Assembly (NCBI GenBank): GCA_028023455.1
Contig: JAQFVV010000449.1
Coordinates: forward strand, 501,988-565,987
From: Epiperipatus broadwayi
Taxonomy: Eukaryota > Onychophora > Udeonychophora > Euonychophora > Peripatidae
DNA: 64,000 nt
Reading direction: 5' to 3'
In this document: piece by piece, positions 1 through 13,737 of the stretch
How the letters are laid out: the number at the start of each line of letters is the position of its first letter
Numbering within the stretch: the first letter of the stretch is position 1
Notes under the pieces: model-generated
The model's database searches: none
Told to the model about the DNA's origin: nothing
What the model saw: the letters and a program-made list of their open reading frames with translations, nothing else
Translations under genes and position numbers: made by a program

Positions 1-1735
1 TTTTATTTTGATCAAAAGTATTTTGTGCAGCTTTTTAAAAAACATCAATTAATTCATCGTACCATCACAATGAGAACTTGTGGGCATAAATTTGAATTTT
101 GTACACTTGATATTGTCAATTAGTCAAATATCATATTATCTATAAATTCTCTTAAATAGCACTTTTATTTGTGAGTTTTCTGTATATTATTTTGATATAA
201 TTGACAAAGCTATTCCAATAAATAGGACTGAAAATTATTTTATTATTCCTAATATTGGGTTTCTTTATAAATGTTTACATAAGATTGTATATTATAAGCA
301 TCAGAATTTGCTATTAAGTATTAGACATGAATGTGACTATAAATTAATGAGTATGTTCACATACCTGTACTTTCATAAAAATATATTTGCAAAATCTACC
401 ATGTGAAGCCACCATCAAAGAAAAAAAATAATGGGTTTGCAATGCTAATGCTATAAGTGAAGCTATTTTGAGGTTCTTTGCATTATTGCTATGAAAATAA
501 ATTGCTTTACTTAATTAAAGTGACCATGTTGCTGTATATTAAAAAAAATCCTTCTTATCTCATATTCTAAAACATGGATATACAAATCAGATAGTTAGTT
601 ATCCTTGTCATTTTTTTAAAACTAACTTTAAAATTGTACAATTTTTAGGTGTATTACATGATTTTGACCAAGAGGCTATTTCAACCACAGTAACTTTTAC
701 TATCTGTAGATTTCATTAATAAATTTATAAATGTAACTTCTAAAAGTTTTCACTCTTTGAGAAAGTGATTCTACATTGAACATTTTTTAAGAGTTAGCAA
801 TTATAAGAAAATTTATTTGTTTTGATTACACAAATCAATTCATGAGGATTATTTTTTGCAGAAGATGATAATACTTTTGATCATCAAACTAAAAAGTTTG
901 TAATTGGCTAGACAATCTAATAACTGTATAAAAAGTCTTACAATACCAGTATCCTAGGGTTAATGTGTTTTTTTTTTTTCAAATTTCATTATTTTTCAGC
1001 AAGAAAAAAATAAATCCAAATATTTCTATTTATCACTAAAAAATTATTGATTGTATTTAAACAACAAGTTAGATATTATAAAGTTATAATAACAGAAACG
1101 GATCTAATGCATAATAAATTATATAGTAAACATTCGAACAATTAAATGGTGATGATAATTTTATTTTTCTAATTATAGCAGAAGTTGCAAAATATCATTA
1201 TTAATTGTTTGCAAAACAGGAATTTCAAAAAGTAAGATTTCTCTTTAATTCTTAAGATCATTATTTCATACATCATTAAGCAGCGTATTTGTTAACGGGA
1301 AGACAGAAGCATTAATATTGGAATAATTAGAACATTATTAAGAATATTCAGCAATTCTATCTATAAAAGCCTTTGTTTTGACTTATTCTTACTGCCTCAG
1401 GACTTAAGGAACAATGTGTGTATATATTATAGATAAAAGATATTTGATTTTAAACTGATTTCTGTACAATTTTTCTATAACGCTGATCTTTCTGCATTTG
1501 ATTATCTCAATTTTTTAAGAATCCCATTTTTTATGTTATTGTTATTCATCAAGATAAAAAGACAAGATTAATTTGATTTTGAACGTAATTGGTAAATTGT
1601 CTATGATGTAAATTAAATTATTTTTTTTTTAAAATGATGAAATATATGAGTATAATTTTTTGTAAGCATTTTAATAAAATTGTAGATATTTTTTTTTTTT
1701 TGAAAAAAAAAAGAGTTGTCTAATAATGATTTTTT
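1..1735. other. AT-rich intergenic or intronic sequence, no gene seen
   Basis: Low-complexity A/T-rich DNA with short homopolymer runs. I see no ORF, tRNA or recognisable repeat. The final 40 bases are pyrimidine-rich and lead into the exon-like segment that follows. Confidence 0.6.
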
Positions 1736-1759
1736 TTTTCTTTTTCTCTGTTACTAAAG

Positions 1760-1895
1760 AAGACAGAGATTGTGGACCCCAGCTGCTTTGCTTGCTGCGC
1801 TAGAAAATCAACTCATTCAAGTAGGAAGATGCTCCGCACTCAGGGACAAGATGAACGATTGCTCATTGTTTGCTGAAACAAAGTTAACCAGTTAG
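1760..1895 (+). CDS. Candidate terminal coding exon (unrecognised)
   Basis: A short segment of about 45% GC in DNA of about 22% GC. It is preceded directly by a long pyrimidine tract ending in ACTAAAG, a good 3' splice acceptor. One frame opens just after the acceptor (stop TAA at 1755-1757) and runs 44 codons to TAG at 1893-1895; it includes TPAALLAALENQLIQV, which could form a helix. A second frame is open for about 38 codons (to TGA at 1874-1876), so the reading frame is not certain. I do not recognise the protein. If real, this is the last exon of a gene whose other exons lie to the left of the window or are unseen. It could also be a fragment of an unknown transposon. The GC contrast and the acceptor are seen; the exon call is inference. 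Confidence 0.35.
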
Positions 1896-2804
1896 CGACA
1901 AAAAAAAAAAAAACTGAATTAAAAAGAAATGTATTTTTTTTTTATCAAATATTAAAAAAAAAACAATAATGATTATTAAATGAATACAATCTAGCCATCT
2001 TTTTTGTTAAAAAAATGAATAGATTTTTATCACACACTTGCATATTTGTATTTAAATTAGATATCGAACTAGCTGCGTGTTAATTTTAATACGTATATAT
2101 AAATAGTGTGCGAATTTAAAATGATAAAAAGTCAACCAAGATATTGATCAAATATATATATATATATATAAATTTATTTTAAACCATGCGTAACATTATT
2201 TATTAAGTCCGAGTACATACCCATAAAATGTTCGAATACAATTTGGCATGATTCTAACCTCTTTTTAACATTCTGATTTTTTCATCTTAATTACTATCAT
2301 TAAGCTTGCTCTGGCTTGTTTAGCACATTGAATGAGTGGCAGTCTCTGAAGTTTATGGACTTTGATTCCCAATTCATCTCTGTCACGTTCGATATTTTCT
2401 TAAACTTTTTATGAACTCACTGGCAATAAACTATGCAATTGTTTACTTTTTATTAAATTATATCTATATGTAAACTTTTTTGTAAATATGAATAAATACT
2501 CCAATCTTATATCATTAAAACTGAGTAAAAGAAAAAATCGTACATATTTAGTTTATAATAAAAAAAAAATATTATGTTAACATCAGTATGACGCGTCTCC
2601 TAAAGCTAACACCGAACAATACTTAAATTACCTTATTAATATAGTATTTAAATATATCTACCTCACAAGAAAGGTAAAACAATTTTACCATAAACAAAAT
2701 TTCAACTCACCCAAAGATGTCAGTCCCTGGCTTTTACTTTCATATACTTTTTTGCTCTCCAAAATTTTTATTAAAATATTTTCTCCATCATTTCGACTAA
2801 GCTT
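1896..2804. other. AT-rich sequence, no gene seen
   Basis: A/T-rich, with a short (TA)n at about 2154-2170. A slightly GC-richer patch at about 2310-2395 contains a weak box-B-like string but no convincing SINE. Confidence 0.5.
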
Positions 2805-3065
2805 TTGCATCCCAGAACCAATAAATTGATTAACAATTTCAAATATAGACTAGATGCTGATCAGTTACTTTTAATACGGTATATAAATCCTATGTCCATA
2901 AATTGGCTGCCAAGGCTATACTACTGCAAACATTGTGCATACCTCTCCATGCCAATCTCTCAACATTGTTATCTATGTAGAAGAGTTTTTGAAAAGCCTG
3001 AACATAGTTCCATTTTTTTGAGCATCAGAAGTCCACTGGCCATAATTTTGAATCTTTCTAATTGA
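2805..3065 (+). CDS. Short ORF with a CxxC-x11-CxxC pattern (unrecognised)
   Basis: An 86-codon ORF whose centre reads YYCKHCAYLSMPISQHCYLC: two CxxC pairs 11 residues apart, the spacing of a small zinc ribbon. A pyrimidine-rich tract ending in ACTAAG lies just upstream, so it could be an exon rather than a complete ORF. The C-terminal 25 residues are hydrophobic and not informative. The family is not recognised. The four cysteines are seen; zinc binding is inferred. It may be a transposon fragment or a chance ORF. Confidence 0.2.
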   Translation: MHPRTNKLINNFKYRLDADQLLLIRYINPMSINWLPRLYYCKHCAYLSMPISQHCYLCRRVFEKPEHSSIFLSIRSPLAIILNLSN

Positions 3066-5489
3066 ATGACATAATGTTAAATGCAAGATCAAGAAGATCA
3101 AGCATAAAGTCAATAATATCCATTCTTAAAAATGGACTCTTTAATTCATAATTTGCACATTTTTGAAAATCTGTCAATTATGTATTCCATCTTTTTCCAG
3201 ATAACACTTTAACTATGATCATGAGGATAAATTCCTCAAAAGCCCAAAGCCATTTTAATGGTATAATTCTCACTTTAGCTTCACCTTTAACTGTGCATCA
3301 GAGAAAATAGATATATTACTGTTTCTTTATGTAATGTTTACATATTTGTTATTATTACATAACATTAATCAATTAAATCTAGAATAACATTACTTTTAAT
3401 GAAGAACAGGCCTCAAAAACCATTGTAATTATAACATGCATATGTGATGTCAATTAAGAATCTGAATTAGGAAAAAACATCAACCCACAATTAACTTATA
3501 AAGCTATCCAATATAGCCAAAACATTGTAAATTTCATATTATACACTTGAATAAGGAGTAAAGTATGATTGCTAAAGACAAAAATGCATGAGCTCCATCT
3601 TTAAATTTTAGTCTTTCCTAAAAAAAAGACCAGAAACTCATTTGCAACAGTTTTTATAACAGTCAATATACCATATAATTATCATGGTTTATTCAAGACT
3701 ATAGTAAATGGTTCTAGAGTAAAATTGTATCCAGTATTTATTAGTAAATAGACATATAGCTACTATTAACTGATAGATATATGACTAAATTTAATGTAGT
3801 ATCAATAAATAAAGGCAAGAAAAATACAGTTGTATACAGTGTGGCCTCCATCATAATTTGTGAGAAATATTTTCAGTATGCTTTCAAAATCTCTCATGAT
3901 TTTTTTATTTCTTAATACTACACTTCCAGATGCCTAAAAATTTCTTAGTTAAAAAAAATTGCACATATTTTTAAATAAAAAAATGAAACAAAAAAAAAGA
4001 GGTATATTACTTAAAATATTTTTTAGTAACCTCTGCTTCCATATATAATAAGAACTTTAGAAAATAAATATATAGTTAATATTAAAGCACATTGAAACCT
4101 TTTTTTATCATAGCTGCATCACTTGCATTATGAGATAAATAGTTAATAATGTGCTACAAACAATTATCTTTGCTGAAAAAGTATTATTGCTTACAACACT
4201 ATTAATCAAAATTATTTTAAAAAGTTTGAATTTTAATCTTATATAATACACATTTTTAAGTTATTGTTATTAATAATATAGAAGATAAGAGCAAGTTTAA
4301 ACAATCCACAGTGGGTATGTGATTCTATTATAATTTTTTATATTTTTTAATATTATATATATTTTTTTTAATTTAATAGTTGTAAATTTCAGTACCTTCA
4401 TAGTTATATGTACATTTAAAAAAAAATCAAATTAGTCTAAATTTAGCTTGTATTCTGTAAGTTTTATGGCCTTTCAGCTTTAGTCTTATCTCATACCATT
4501 TGTTGTCTAAATATTTTTTTTTTCAATTTTTTGCATTCTATGGCTACTTTTTGTTCTTATTTATAGCAAATATTATAATACATTCTGTAATTAATGCTTT
4601 CAATAATTAAAAGCAAATTTATTTTATTATAATAATTTTTATAAAAAAGCAATCAATTAATTTCAATTAGAATTATTCAAAACAAAAGTAATTTTATTAT
4701 TTTCATTCTTGTGTTTTTGGAATTTTTTTAATATAAATGTTATACGTTTTAAATAATGCTGATAATAAATAAAATAAAATTTCAAATAATTATATAAATC
4801 AATTACTTTTATTAAGAGCAGTATAAAATAATGGTTGTAGTGTTTATATTACAACACTGTTTTGTACCACACCTTTTCATTTATAAAATTAAAGATAATG
4901 TCCACTTTATATTGATTATTCTATTTTATTTAAACATGAGGATTTTATTGATATGCATAGATGCATATTCTCAAATAATTTTGGATTGTTAACATAATAC
5001 TTGGTACATTGTTTATATAAACATAGAACTATATTTGTTATCTTATTCTGAATAAACCAATGAGTGACATTAAAAAACAAAATATTTAAAACTCTTTTAG
5101 TTAATCTGATAAGTCTATTTTATTTTAATTATTTAAAAAAAATATGAGTATTTACTGACAATTCCTTGATGGCTATATAATCTATGCACCATCTAAGCCT
5201 ATTGAATCCAAGAAGTTCCAAAGTTCATTCAACCAAGACAAAACATCAGTGTAGATTTTACAAGTTAATACTGCTAACTACTATGTATTCTAGACAATAG
5301 ACTTTTGAATAGCTTTTATATAAATCACTGACCTATTCTATTTACAAGTAAGAATAATCTATTAGTGAATATAATAAATTATATTAATTACATTATACTG
5401 ATTTACTTACATCCAAAAATTTAAAATAATAACACATTAACCAAATTATGAGTAATTTATTTAATAATATGATCTAATATTATTTTCTA

Positions 5490-5493
<4 letters not shown>
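3066..5493. other. AT-rich sequence, no gene seen
   Basis: About 2.4 kb of A/T-rich DNA with short A and T runs and no ORF, RNA gene or repeat family that I can identify. Confidence 0.5.
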
Positions 5494-5534
<41 letters not shown>

Positions 5535-5537
5535 ATC

Positions 5538-5583
<46 letters not shown>

Positions 5584-5587
5584 ATGT
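5494..5587. repeat. Compound (TA)n/(CA)n microsatellite, duplicated unit
   Basis: Two successive blocks of (TA)n followed by ACACACACAAT and a few unique bases. The second block repeats the structure of the first, suggesting a tandem duplication of a TA/CA compound unit. Confidence 0.85.
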
Positions 5588-6363
5588 GTGCTTTAATATT
5601 TTTCAGTGTTTAGATATAGTTGATTAGATCTTAAAACCTTTTCTAAAATTATACATCTAATAAAATTTTAGCTGTTAAAATTTATTTTTATTCATATGTG
5701 ATAATTAATAAAAAAATCAATTTATAATGAAAAAATTTTAATATTAACTTTTATTGTAATTTATTGTTTAGACAGTGTATTAAGACAAAAGTGTTACCAA
5801 ACTCATTTGCATAATTTCCAGAATGTAATTACAATAACGACACAATTTGCTAAAGATATATAAAGTCATTAATTAGTTTTTTTAATAATGTTACATTAAA
5901 TGTTAACATGCAATTCTACCTTCATCAATTATGTATATATCTAATGTATGAAAAGTATCTTTAGACAATATACTGATATCAAATAAGAATCATACTGAAA
6001 ACAAATAGTAAAGTATTAAACAGTCATTGACAGATTGACAATCAATTATATAAAGACACAACTTATTGTTATTATAACCAAATTTTTAATATTAATAAAT
6101 TATTTGAAAGAAAAAAAAGAAATAATAAATAGTGCATTTTTAGAAAAAGTTATATTACATTTTTACCTTTTTTTAAAAATTAATTTTAGCAAATAAATTT
6201 AGTATTAAAAGTTAATAATGGCAAAATGTCTTAAATAGATATTTTTGAGCAAAATGTACAATAAATTGATACCACAAGATAGTCTCCTACTTCAGTGTGA
6301 CAAATTCCACTAAAATAATTTATATACATAATTTCCATCAATATATATATATATATATATATA

Positions 6364-7349
6364 TACACCTGGGTCTCTTTTTATGTGGTAGATAGGTTCC
6401 ACAGAAAACTCACATTAAAAAAAAATCGCACAAAAATAGACTTAACTTACCTTGAAAAGTGGGGGATAGAGTTTGTAATTTTCAGAATTTGCATAAAAGC
6501 AAAGGAACAAGAAAAATTAGTTTAAAATTCATATTAAAATATAAGCAAATAAATTATGACTAATAAAAAATTACAAATATTTGAAAAAAATTGATACAAG
6601 ACAATTTTTTTTTTACATTTATTATTACCTACAGTATTTAATTTTACATTTTTCATACATATTTTAATCATTACTGCTATCATTCATTTGCAAACTGGCA
6701 AGAAATCAGATTCGATGTGATGTGATGTATTGTGACTTCTCCTTAAATGAAGTCAAGAATCTCTCAGCAATTATGTCCATATAAACCGGTAAGCCACTTT
6801 ATTTTTATTCATGATGTGATGTACAACTAGCACCACTTTCAGCCTTATGCTGTATTAATGGTTTTCTGTTTCTATATTTAAAAAATGAGATCGCAATCAA
6901 AACAAAAAGATTATACATTATCATTAGAAAGATTATTTTTAGTTTATAAAATCTTCGTTTTTTATTTTAAAAATCTAAAATATTATTTATTTCTGTTATA
7001 TATAACAAAATATGTTTTAAAAGTCTAAAATTTTTGATTATTTATTGTGATATATATTTTTATGTAAATATAATCTATTATTATTATTATTTACTCATTA
7101 GTATAAGTAGGTTATTTACATAGAAGTTAAGATTCTAAATACAGCAACAAACCATATTTACATTAGCTGCTAATATAACATTATGTTTTTGAAAAGAAAA
7201 GTATTTCAAGTCAAAATAAGTTATTAATATTTTAACCTTCTTGATATCTAATAAATACAGTGAAATATGAAAGATATTAAGAAGAAACATGAATCGCATA
7301 ACTTCAAAATCGCATTAAAATAATCCCCATAAAATGAGACCCAGGTGTA
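6364..7349. mobile_element. Non-autonomous DNA-transposon-like element with 14-bp TIRs
   Basis: The left end TACACCTGGGTCTC (6364-6377) is matched exactly in inverted orientation by GAGACCCAGGTGTA (7336-7349). The similarity continues inwards: TTTTATGTGG on the left against CCCCATAAAAT on the right, then AATCGCA-type strings near both ends. The unit is about 986 bp, sits inside (TA)n on both sides, and has no ORF for a transposase. This fits a MITE-like or deleted cut-and-paste element inserted at TA. The superfamily cannot be named, and no target-site duplication other than TA can be proved because the flanks are TA repeats. Confidence 0.6.
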
Positions 7350-7460
7350 TGCATATATATATATATATATATAATCTAAAAAATGTTGTTAATGGAAAAT
7401 GAGACCCAGGTGTATGCATATATATATATATATATATAATCTAAAAAATGTTGTTAATGG
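7331..7460. repeat. Perfect 65-bp tandem duplication of the TIR-plus-(TA)n end
   Basis: 7331-7395 and 7396-7460 appear identical. Each begins with AAAATGAGACCCAGGTGT, passes through a (TA)n stretch and ends TGTTGTTAATGG. The duplicated unit carries the terminal inverted repeat of the neighbouring element plus flank. It is either a very recent duplication or an assembly duplication. Confidence 0.9.
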
Positions 7461-8323
7461 AACATCTATAGGTAAAAATGGATTCTACTTTTCATGTTGT
7501 CTGAGATTTTAATATGGGGAAAGACTGCTGACAAGTGACTGTAACAACGTAAAACTTCTATCTTTCTAAAAGTTTTAACAACCCTCATTCAGGAGACAAA
7601 AATAACATGATTTGAAAGGAGTTAATTAAATAATCATTTTTACAAATTTCAAACACACCTATTTATTAGTTTAGATATAAGCTATAAATTGCCAATAGCT
7701 ATATGATTTCTATATGTAAACCTCATGATTCATCTAAAGCTTAAAGAAAACCATGTAATGTACAATTTATTGTTATGGCCAATGTTTATAGATATAAGAT
7801 GCATTCAACCTTTTACACTGATCTAAAATCTTACTCTAAATAAAAAAAATGTTAACACATGGCATAACAGATTGAAAGTTTTGTTATTCTAGAAATCTAA
7901 ATAAAATCCCATTTAACATACAAAGATAATATGCTTCAAAAGGAATAAAAACAATTATTTATCAATATACCATCAAATAATGTTTTCTTTAATTTTGTTT
8001 GCCTATATTATTAGACTGAGATGTAAGATTGAATCCATATATTATTTATAGAGGTTGCCTAAGCAACAAGTTATAGTATATATCAATTTATTGGAGAAAT
8101 ATGACAAGGTAGATATATAAGAAAATGAGTATCTATACTAGTAGATAGTCTAGGTAAGCAAAAATATAAATAATTAATCACTTATATGAATGGCTAAGTA
8201 AATAGACTGAAAAAAAGAAATATATATATATCAGTGATGAAGTATGACTTTTTTAGGAATGGAAGCACACTTCTTTTTTTATAATGTTTTTATTTTACTT
8301 GCCACAACAATTTTTATGCAATA

Positions 8324-8324
<1 letters not shown>
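7461..8324. other. AT-rich sequence, no gene seen
   Basis: No ORF or repeat family recognised. A short (TA)n lies at about 8220-8231. Confidence 0.5.

Positions 8325-8413
<89 letters not shown>
8325..8413. repeat. (TA)n microsatellite, ~89 bp
   Basis: Uninterrupted TA dinucleotides. It forms the left boundary of the strand-asymmetric 5-kb segment. Confidence 0.95.
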
Positions 8414-8417
<4 letters not shown>

Positions 8418-9278
8418 GCCCTTTTGTTTATGTTAGAATTGATGATTTCTAACAATTTACTAGAAAATTTTAAATTTTAAAGTTAAGTAAGAGATGATGT
8501 ATGTTATGTGTTGATGATCTTTGAATAATTTAGTTAAGGCAAGTAAAATAAGTGATGTATAATATTGTGTTGGTATTTGTAAGAAAGTAGTTAGCTAAAA
8601 AATCATTATAAGATTGTATGATTGGGAGAACTGGCCAGAATAAATATTGATTTAATAAGTCTTATAAGTAAATGATTAAGGTAAATTTTAAAAGTAATAC
8701 TTTAAAGTTAAACGAATAGATTATTTAACAATAATAATTGTATTTAATGGTTATATGTTAAATTATTTAATTAAAAATAATAATGTAAGGAGAAAAGTGT
8801 ATTTTTGGTCTTATAATATATAAAATAATTATTTTAAAATTGTGCTATCATATTGATTTATGTAATATTTGATAAATTGAATTATTTATTTAGTTTCATT
8901 TAAATTAGTAGTGTCTCATTTAATTTTGTAAATCACATGATGTATAATATTCACACCTGTTTTTGAAAATAAAATGATGTCATCTGTTATAAATATTGGA
9001 TTAAGTTTTAAAAATAGATTTAATAGATGAAATTAGATTTAAGTTTTTTTGTTGAAAATAAATACGTTAGGTTTAAAATAAAGGTATAAATGGTAATAAA
9101 TATTAAAATATGATTTTTAAAAGTTATTTTGAAGTATTTAATCAGTGTAAATAAAATGTGAAAATTAATCAAGAATTGAATAATATAATAAAAATAAATA
9201 TTTAATAAATTATTATTAGTTTTAAATTTAACTTGGCGTTCATTATTCAGGTTGTGAAGCAAGCATTGTTGAAATTGT

Positions 9279-9342
9279 CCAATGAAAATGTGTATTTTGG
9301 GCAGCTATAAAAGAGTTGTGCAGGAATTCCAGGGTCACTGTT
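9279..9342 (+). promoter_or_regulatory. Candidate RNA polymerase II core promoter
   Basis: CCAAT at 9279-9283, TATAAAAG at 9306-9313, and an initiator-like TCACTGTT whose A is at 9337, 31 bases after the first T of the TATA box. The spacing is that of a standard TATA/Inr promoter. The downstream sequence is not coding. In such AT-rich DNA a TATA alone means little; the combined spacing is what makes it notable. Confidence 0.3.
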
Positions 9343-11692
9343 ATCCTATTATACCGTGATACCATCATCAGGGTTTCACAACCTCAGTAAATTAATTAAT
9401 AGCTTAATAGTCAATTTTATCATTTTTTTTTTAAATTCTAAAAGTACAGTAATTTGTTATAAGATCATGATATGGCAATAAGTGGCTAAAAATAAATATT
9501 TCCTACTTACCAATCTACTTTATCCAATTTATCATCAACTTAGACATGAGAAAGTCATCACCAAATATAAAAGGATTAAGAAAAAATGTAAGTGTTATTA
9601 TCATATAAAGCATATAATCTTGCCTATTCTGATAAGTCGTGTTAATTTACAACTGAATTTTATCAAAAGAACTTTACTGAGAAATACAAGAGTTTTGTCA
9701 AAAATGGAATGATATTAAATATTTTATAAAAAAAAAAAAAAACTTATTTTAAATTGTGATGGAAATGTTTTTTTTTTTTTGTTTTTTTTTTTTTTAAAAA
9801 AAAAAAACCTTTGAATTTGACCAAATAATTAATTTTGGAACGCTAATATTTTTTTCTAAAGAAATATTAAAATTGATTTTTGAAAAATATAAGTTTTAAA
9901 AAAAGTTTTTTTAAAAAATAAAGATTATTAGTAAAATAATTGATATTACATTGGGAAAGTCTTTAAAATAATAGTGTTGTATGCAGGACATACAGAATAT
10001 ATTCAGAAAAATATTTATAAGAATATTTAAAACTACAAGAATACTACTATCAAATGTTGTGTTGTACTCAAGAACATTGACCTATAAGAAATTTAACTGA
10101 AAGAAGTGAAGTTTTTTAGAAAAGATATGTGATAATAAAGGATTAAAAAATGCATTTAATAATTACTGTCAGAAATAAAAGAAGAACCTGAACTATTTGT
10201 ATGGCAATAGGAGATTTCATAAGTGAACTTACTTTTGTTTGTTTTTTTAATCATCTCGTAAAAGGGAAATTATCGGAGTATGTGTAGTTTTGTTTGCGTT
10301 AAAGGAAGATGTTGTCGTCAACAAATGTTACAGGATGAAAAGGACATTTTCCATAAGTTTTGTAAATATGAACTTTAAATTTTATTTTACTAACTTTTTA
10401 TAATATTTAAAAGTAGAAAAGCAGTAGGAACATAAAAACACTAAATTATTTACTAACGTTGTGATTAGTTATTATAAAGAAAAAAGTCTTTAATATATTT
10501 TTTTTTAAAAGTTTAATATTTTAAGGTATGATATGGAATGGGTGATATTTAAATAAAGTTTTATATAGTTTGTGATCCAGAGATATTAATGGAATAATCG
10601 TCAAGAAATACATATTATTGATGGTAACAATTATAAAATTATTGATCATTTTACTATGTATTGATTTAGTGTATATCTTAGTGTGGATGTATGAAATGTT
10701 TATGAAAAACACAATATGTACACATAGTTATAATTCGTTTATTCATGTTATAAAATATGCATACTTTTAATAATATTATAAGTACATTTTAATATAAGGG
10801 AAATATAAGTATATGATTCTATTATAATGGAATTTAATGTTTATTTTAAGTGATCAAAATAATAAACCGGAATATCGATAATGATTGTTTGTATTTATGT
10901 GTAAAGTTACTAAAGGATAAAATAATCTATTCTTATTGATTGGTTAGATAGTTATTTCAGACAAGAATTTATTTATCATTATAAGAATGTAAGAATAGAT
11001 TTTAGCGATGTAAGCTTGATATTAAGTTAAGTAGAATTAAGATAATATTTTAGGAAAGATTTGTATATATTGGAATAAGTATAGATGATAGTGATTATTG
11101 TGCAAGTATAGATAACTTAGCTTGTATTTGTTCATGGTAGTGTTATTTTTTGTATGTTGAAGTTGTAATGTTCCATAGAGCTGAATAGATAGCTTGGACA
11201 TTATGTTTATTGGTAAAGGTGATGAATTAAAATAGTCATACCTTATTTATGATACACTGTGACCATGGTGGTTATTTAATAGAAGTGCTATTAAATTAAA
11301 ATCTGATTTATTCCATATACCTATGTGTATTTACTATCAGTATTGCTTGAATGGTATTGTAAAGCTAGTATTTTAAAATATGAAATGATTAATAAGTTTA
11401 AAATGCAGAATTGTTATTAAAGAAGATAAGATGGGTTATATTGTTTAAAAGTAAAGATTATTAAAGTTAAAGAATACAAGATTGTAACATGTTAATAAAG
11501 AATCATAAACTTTTTATGTTTGAGACTCCTTATGATTTATTACAAATAAATAAATGATGAATGAAATATGTTTTATATAAAATATTATTTAATCATTGAA
11601 TTTAAAAAAAAAATCAATGTTAATGCATATTTTTACAAGTAAAAGAAATATACATAAATCATATTTGAAGAATGTAAGTGATCATGGTTTTA

Positions 11693-11880
<188 letters not shown>

Positions 11881-12281
11881 TATAATAATACACATCAATG
11901 CTTACATTTATTTGACATCATATTGAGGAATAATAAGCATTTAAATTAATGGGTATATTATTAATTAATATTATTTACACTATGAGTAAGTTAAGAATAA
12001 TCATAAGATATAGTAAAAGTGTTTTTAAAACTAAATAATAAAAGATAAATTCAAAGTGAATTAATAATTTAAATAATACTTTTGTAATGTAATAATTTTT
12101 AAAATTAATAGAGGCCATAAAGATGTTATGGTAATATTTCAATAATAAGAATTTGATAAAGCAAACTTTTTGTATCTAATATTTTTATGTAATTCATTTT
12201 TTGTAAAATTAACTAAAAGAGAGTAAGACAAAGTGCATGCATATTGTACATACTGTATATAATTTATTGTTAAAGTGTATT

Positions 12282-12312
12282 AATAAATTTGTTAAGTTTT
12301 GTTATAAATCTT
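12282..12312 (+). terminator. Candidate poly(A) signal with GU-rich downstream element
   Basis: AATAAA at 12282-12287 is followed about 25 bases later by TTGGTGTCG, a GU-rich string. It lies about 2.95 kb downstream of the TATA/Inr pair on the same strand. AATAAA is common in AT-rich DNA, so this is weak on its own. Confidence 0.25.
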
Positions 12313-12686
12313 GGTGTCGACTCAATTTCTTCACATCACAATTACATAATCACAGATAATTATAATAAAGACATAATATTTGTACATCATAAATAAAATT
12401 GTTATTTAAGAATTATAATGTTTTATTTGATATATTTTATTTAAGAAGTTTCATTTATTGTAATATTCTGATGGTCATGGAATAATTACTAAAGATTTAC
12501 ATTAAGTGATCTTAGTAATGATTGCCACATATTCTCATATTATAATATCATATCATATATGTTTACTTAAGATGCCATATGAATAATAGAAAATTATATT
12601 ATTGTTATTGCTATGTGATATACATGAACAACATTATAAGTGGAAAGATATGAGAGTATATTATAGATTAAAGATTAGTATTATCA

Positions 12687-12882
<196 letters not shown>

Positions 12883-13379
12883 ATTGTAGTTAGGAATGAT
12901 ATTAAATCCATTATCATACTTGATTACAAAAGTTATACTTAATTTAGAAGTAATTTAAGAGAACCTGAGATAATTTGAGTTAAATCAATTTTATGAAGAT
13001 AGTTAGATTAATTTATTAAGAATCATTTACTTAATTAATTTTGATTAAAGATGTAAAAGTACTATCAATGTAGCATTTAAGTAATAGGAGTAGGGATAGT
13101 ATTATTATGCCATTAAGGTGATATCCAGTGGGATATTGGCTTAATGTATTCACTCTGCCACTTGTAAACTCACTTCGTAGTCTCATGATTTGATTAGATA
13201 GTCATTTATTTCATTTTATAATACAGAACTATATTATTATTTATTAGTTAAGCTAATTTGATAGTTGACATTATTAAAGAATATAGTTATTGTTGATTTA
13301 GATGCATTTTAGATGAACATAATTATTTATCTGAGCTAGATCCATTTATTATAATTACATATTTCTTGGAAGTGAGGGT

Positions 13380-13382
<3 letters not shown>

Positions 13383-13415
<33 letters not shown>
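13383..13415. repeat. (TA)n microsatellite
   Basis: A (TA)16 run that marks the right boundary of the G-skewed segment. Confidence 0.9.
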
Positions 13416-13418
<3 letters not shown>

Positions 13419-13511
13419 TCGATATCTGAATTCGTTCCTCAATATATGTAATATACAAATCAATATATATGTGAAAATACAGTAAAATTTACATAAATTA
13501 TATTATTTTTA

Positions 13512-13551
13512 GAAGTACTTTTGACTAAACATTTTGTAGTCTTTATCAACT
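13512..13551 (-). ncRNA. Hammerhead-like core near the 3' end of the Penelope-like element
   Basis: Read on the minus strand: TTGATAAAGACTA, a short loop, TTAGTC, then AAAAGTACTTC. GACTA and TAGTC can pair, giving the TGA-N-GA / stem II / GAAA arrangement of a minimal hammerhead with several core mismatches (CTGATGA to TTGATAA, GAAA to AAAA). Hammerhead ribozymes are known from Penelope-like element terminal repeats. This copy looks decayed and is unlikely to cut. Confidence 0.3.
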
Positions 13552-13737
13552 ATATAACATTGAATAATCAAAATGAGACAACCTTCAACAATACCCATAG
13601 TTCAATTCAGATTTCCCATAATTCTGTTATCTTATCATTTGTTGACTGGTGATTCATTAACATTTAATGATTTCTTGAAATCAACATAGCCTCTTTTATT
13701 TTAAATTTAATATGACAATGTTCAATTTGAATAATTT

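Noticed and set aside
9482-9712. 76-codon basic ORF
   Set aside because: No recognised domain, within the non-coding G-skewed segment; probably chance.
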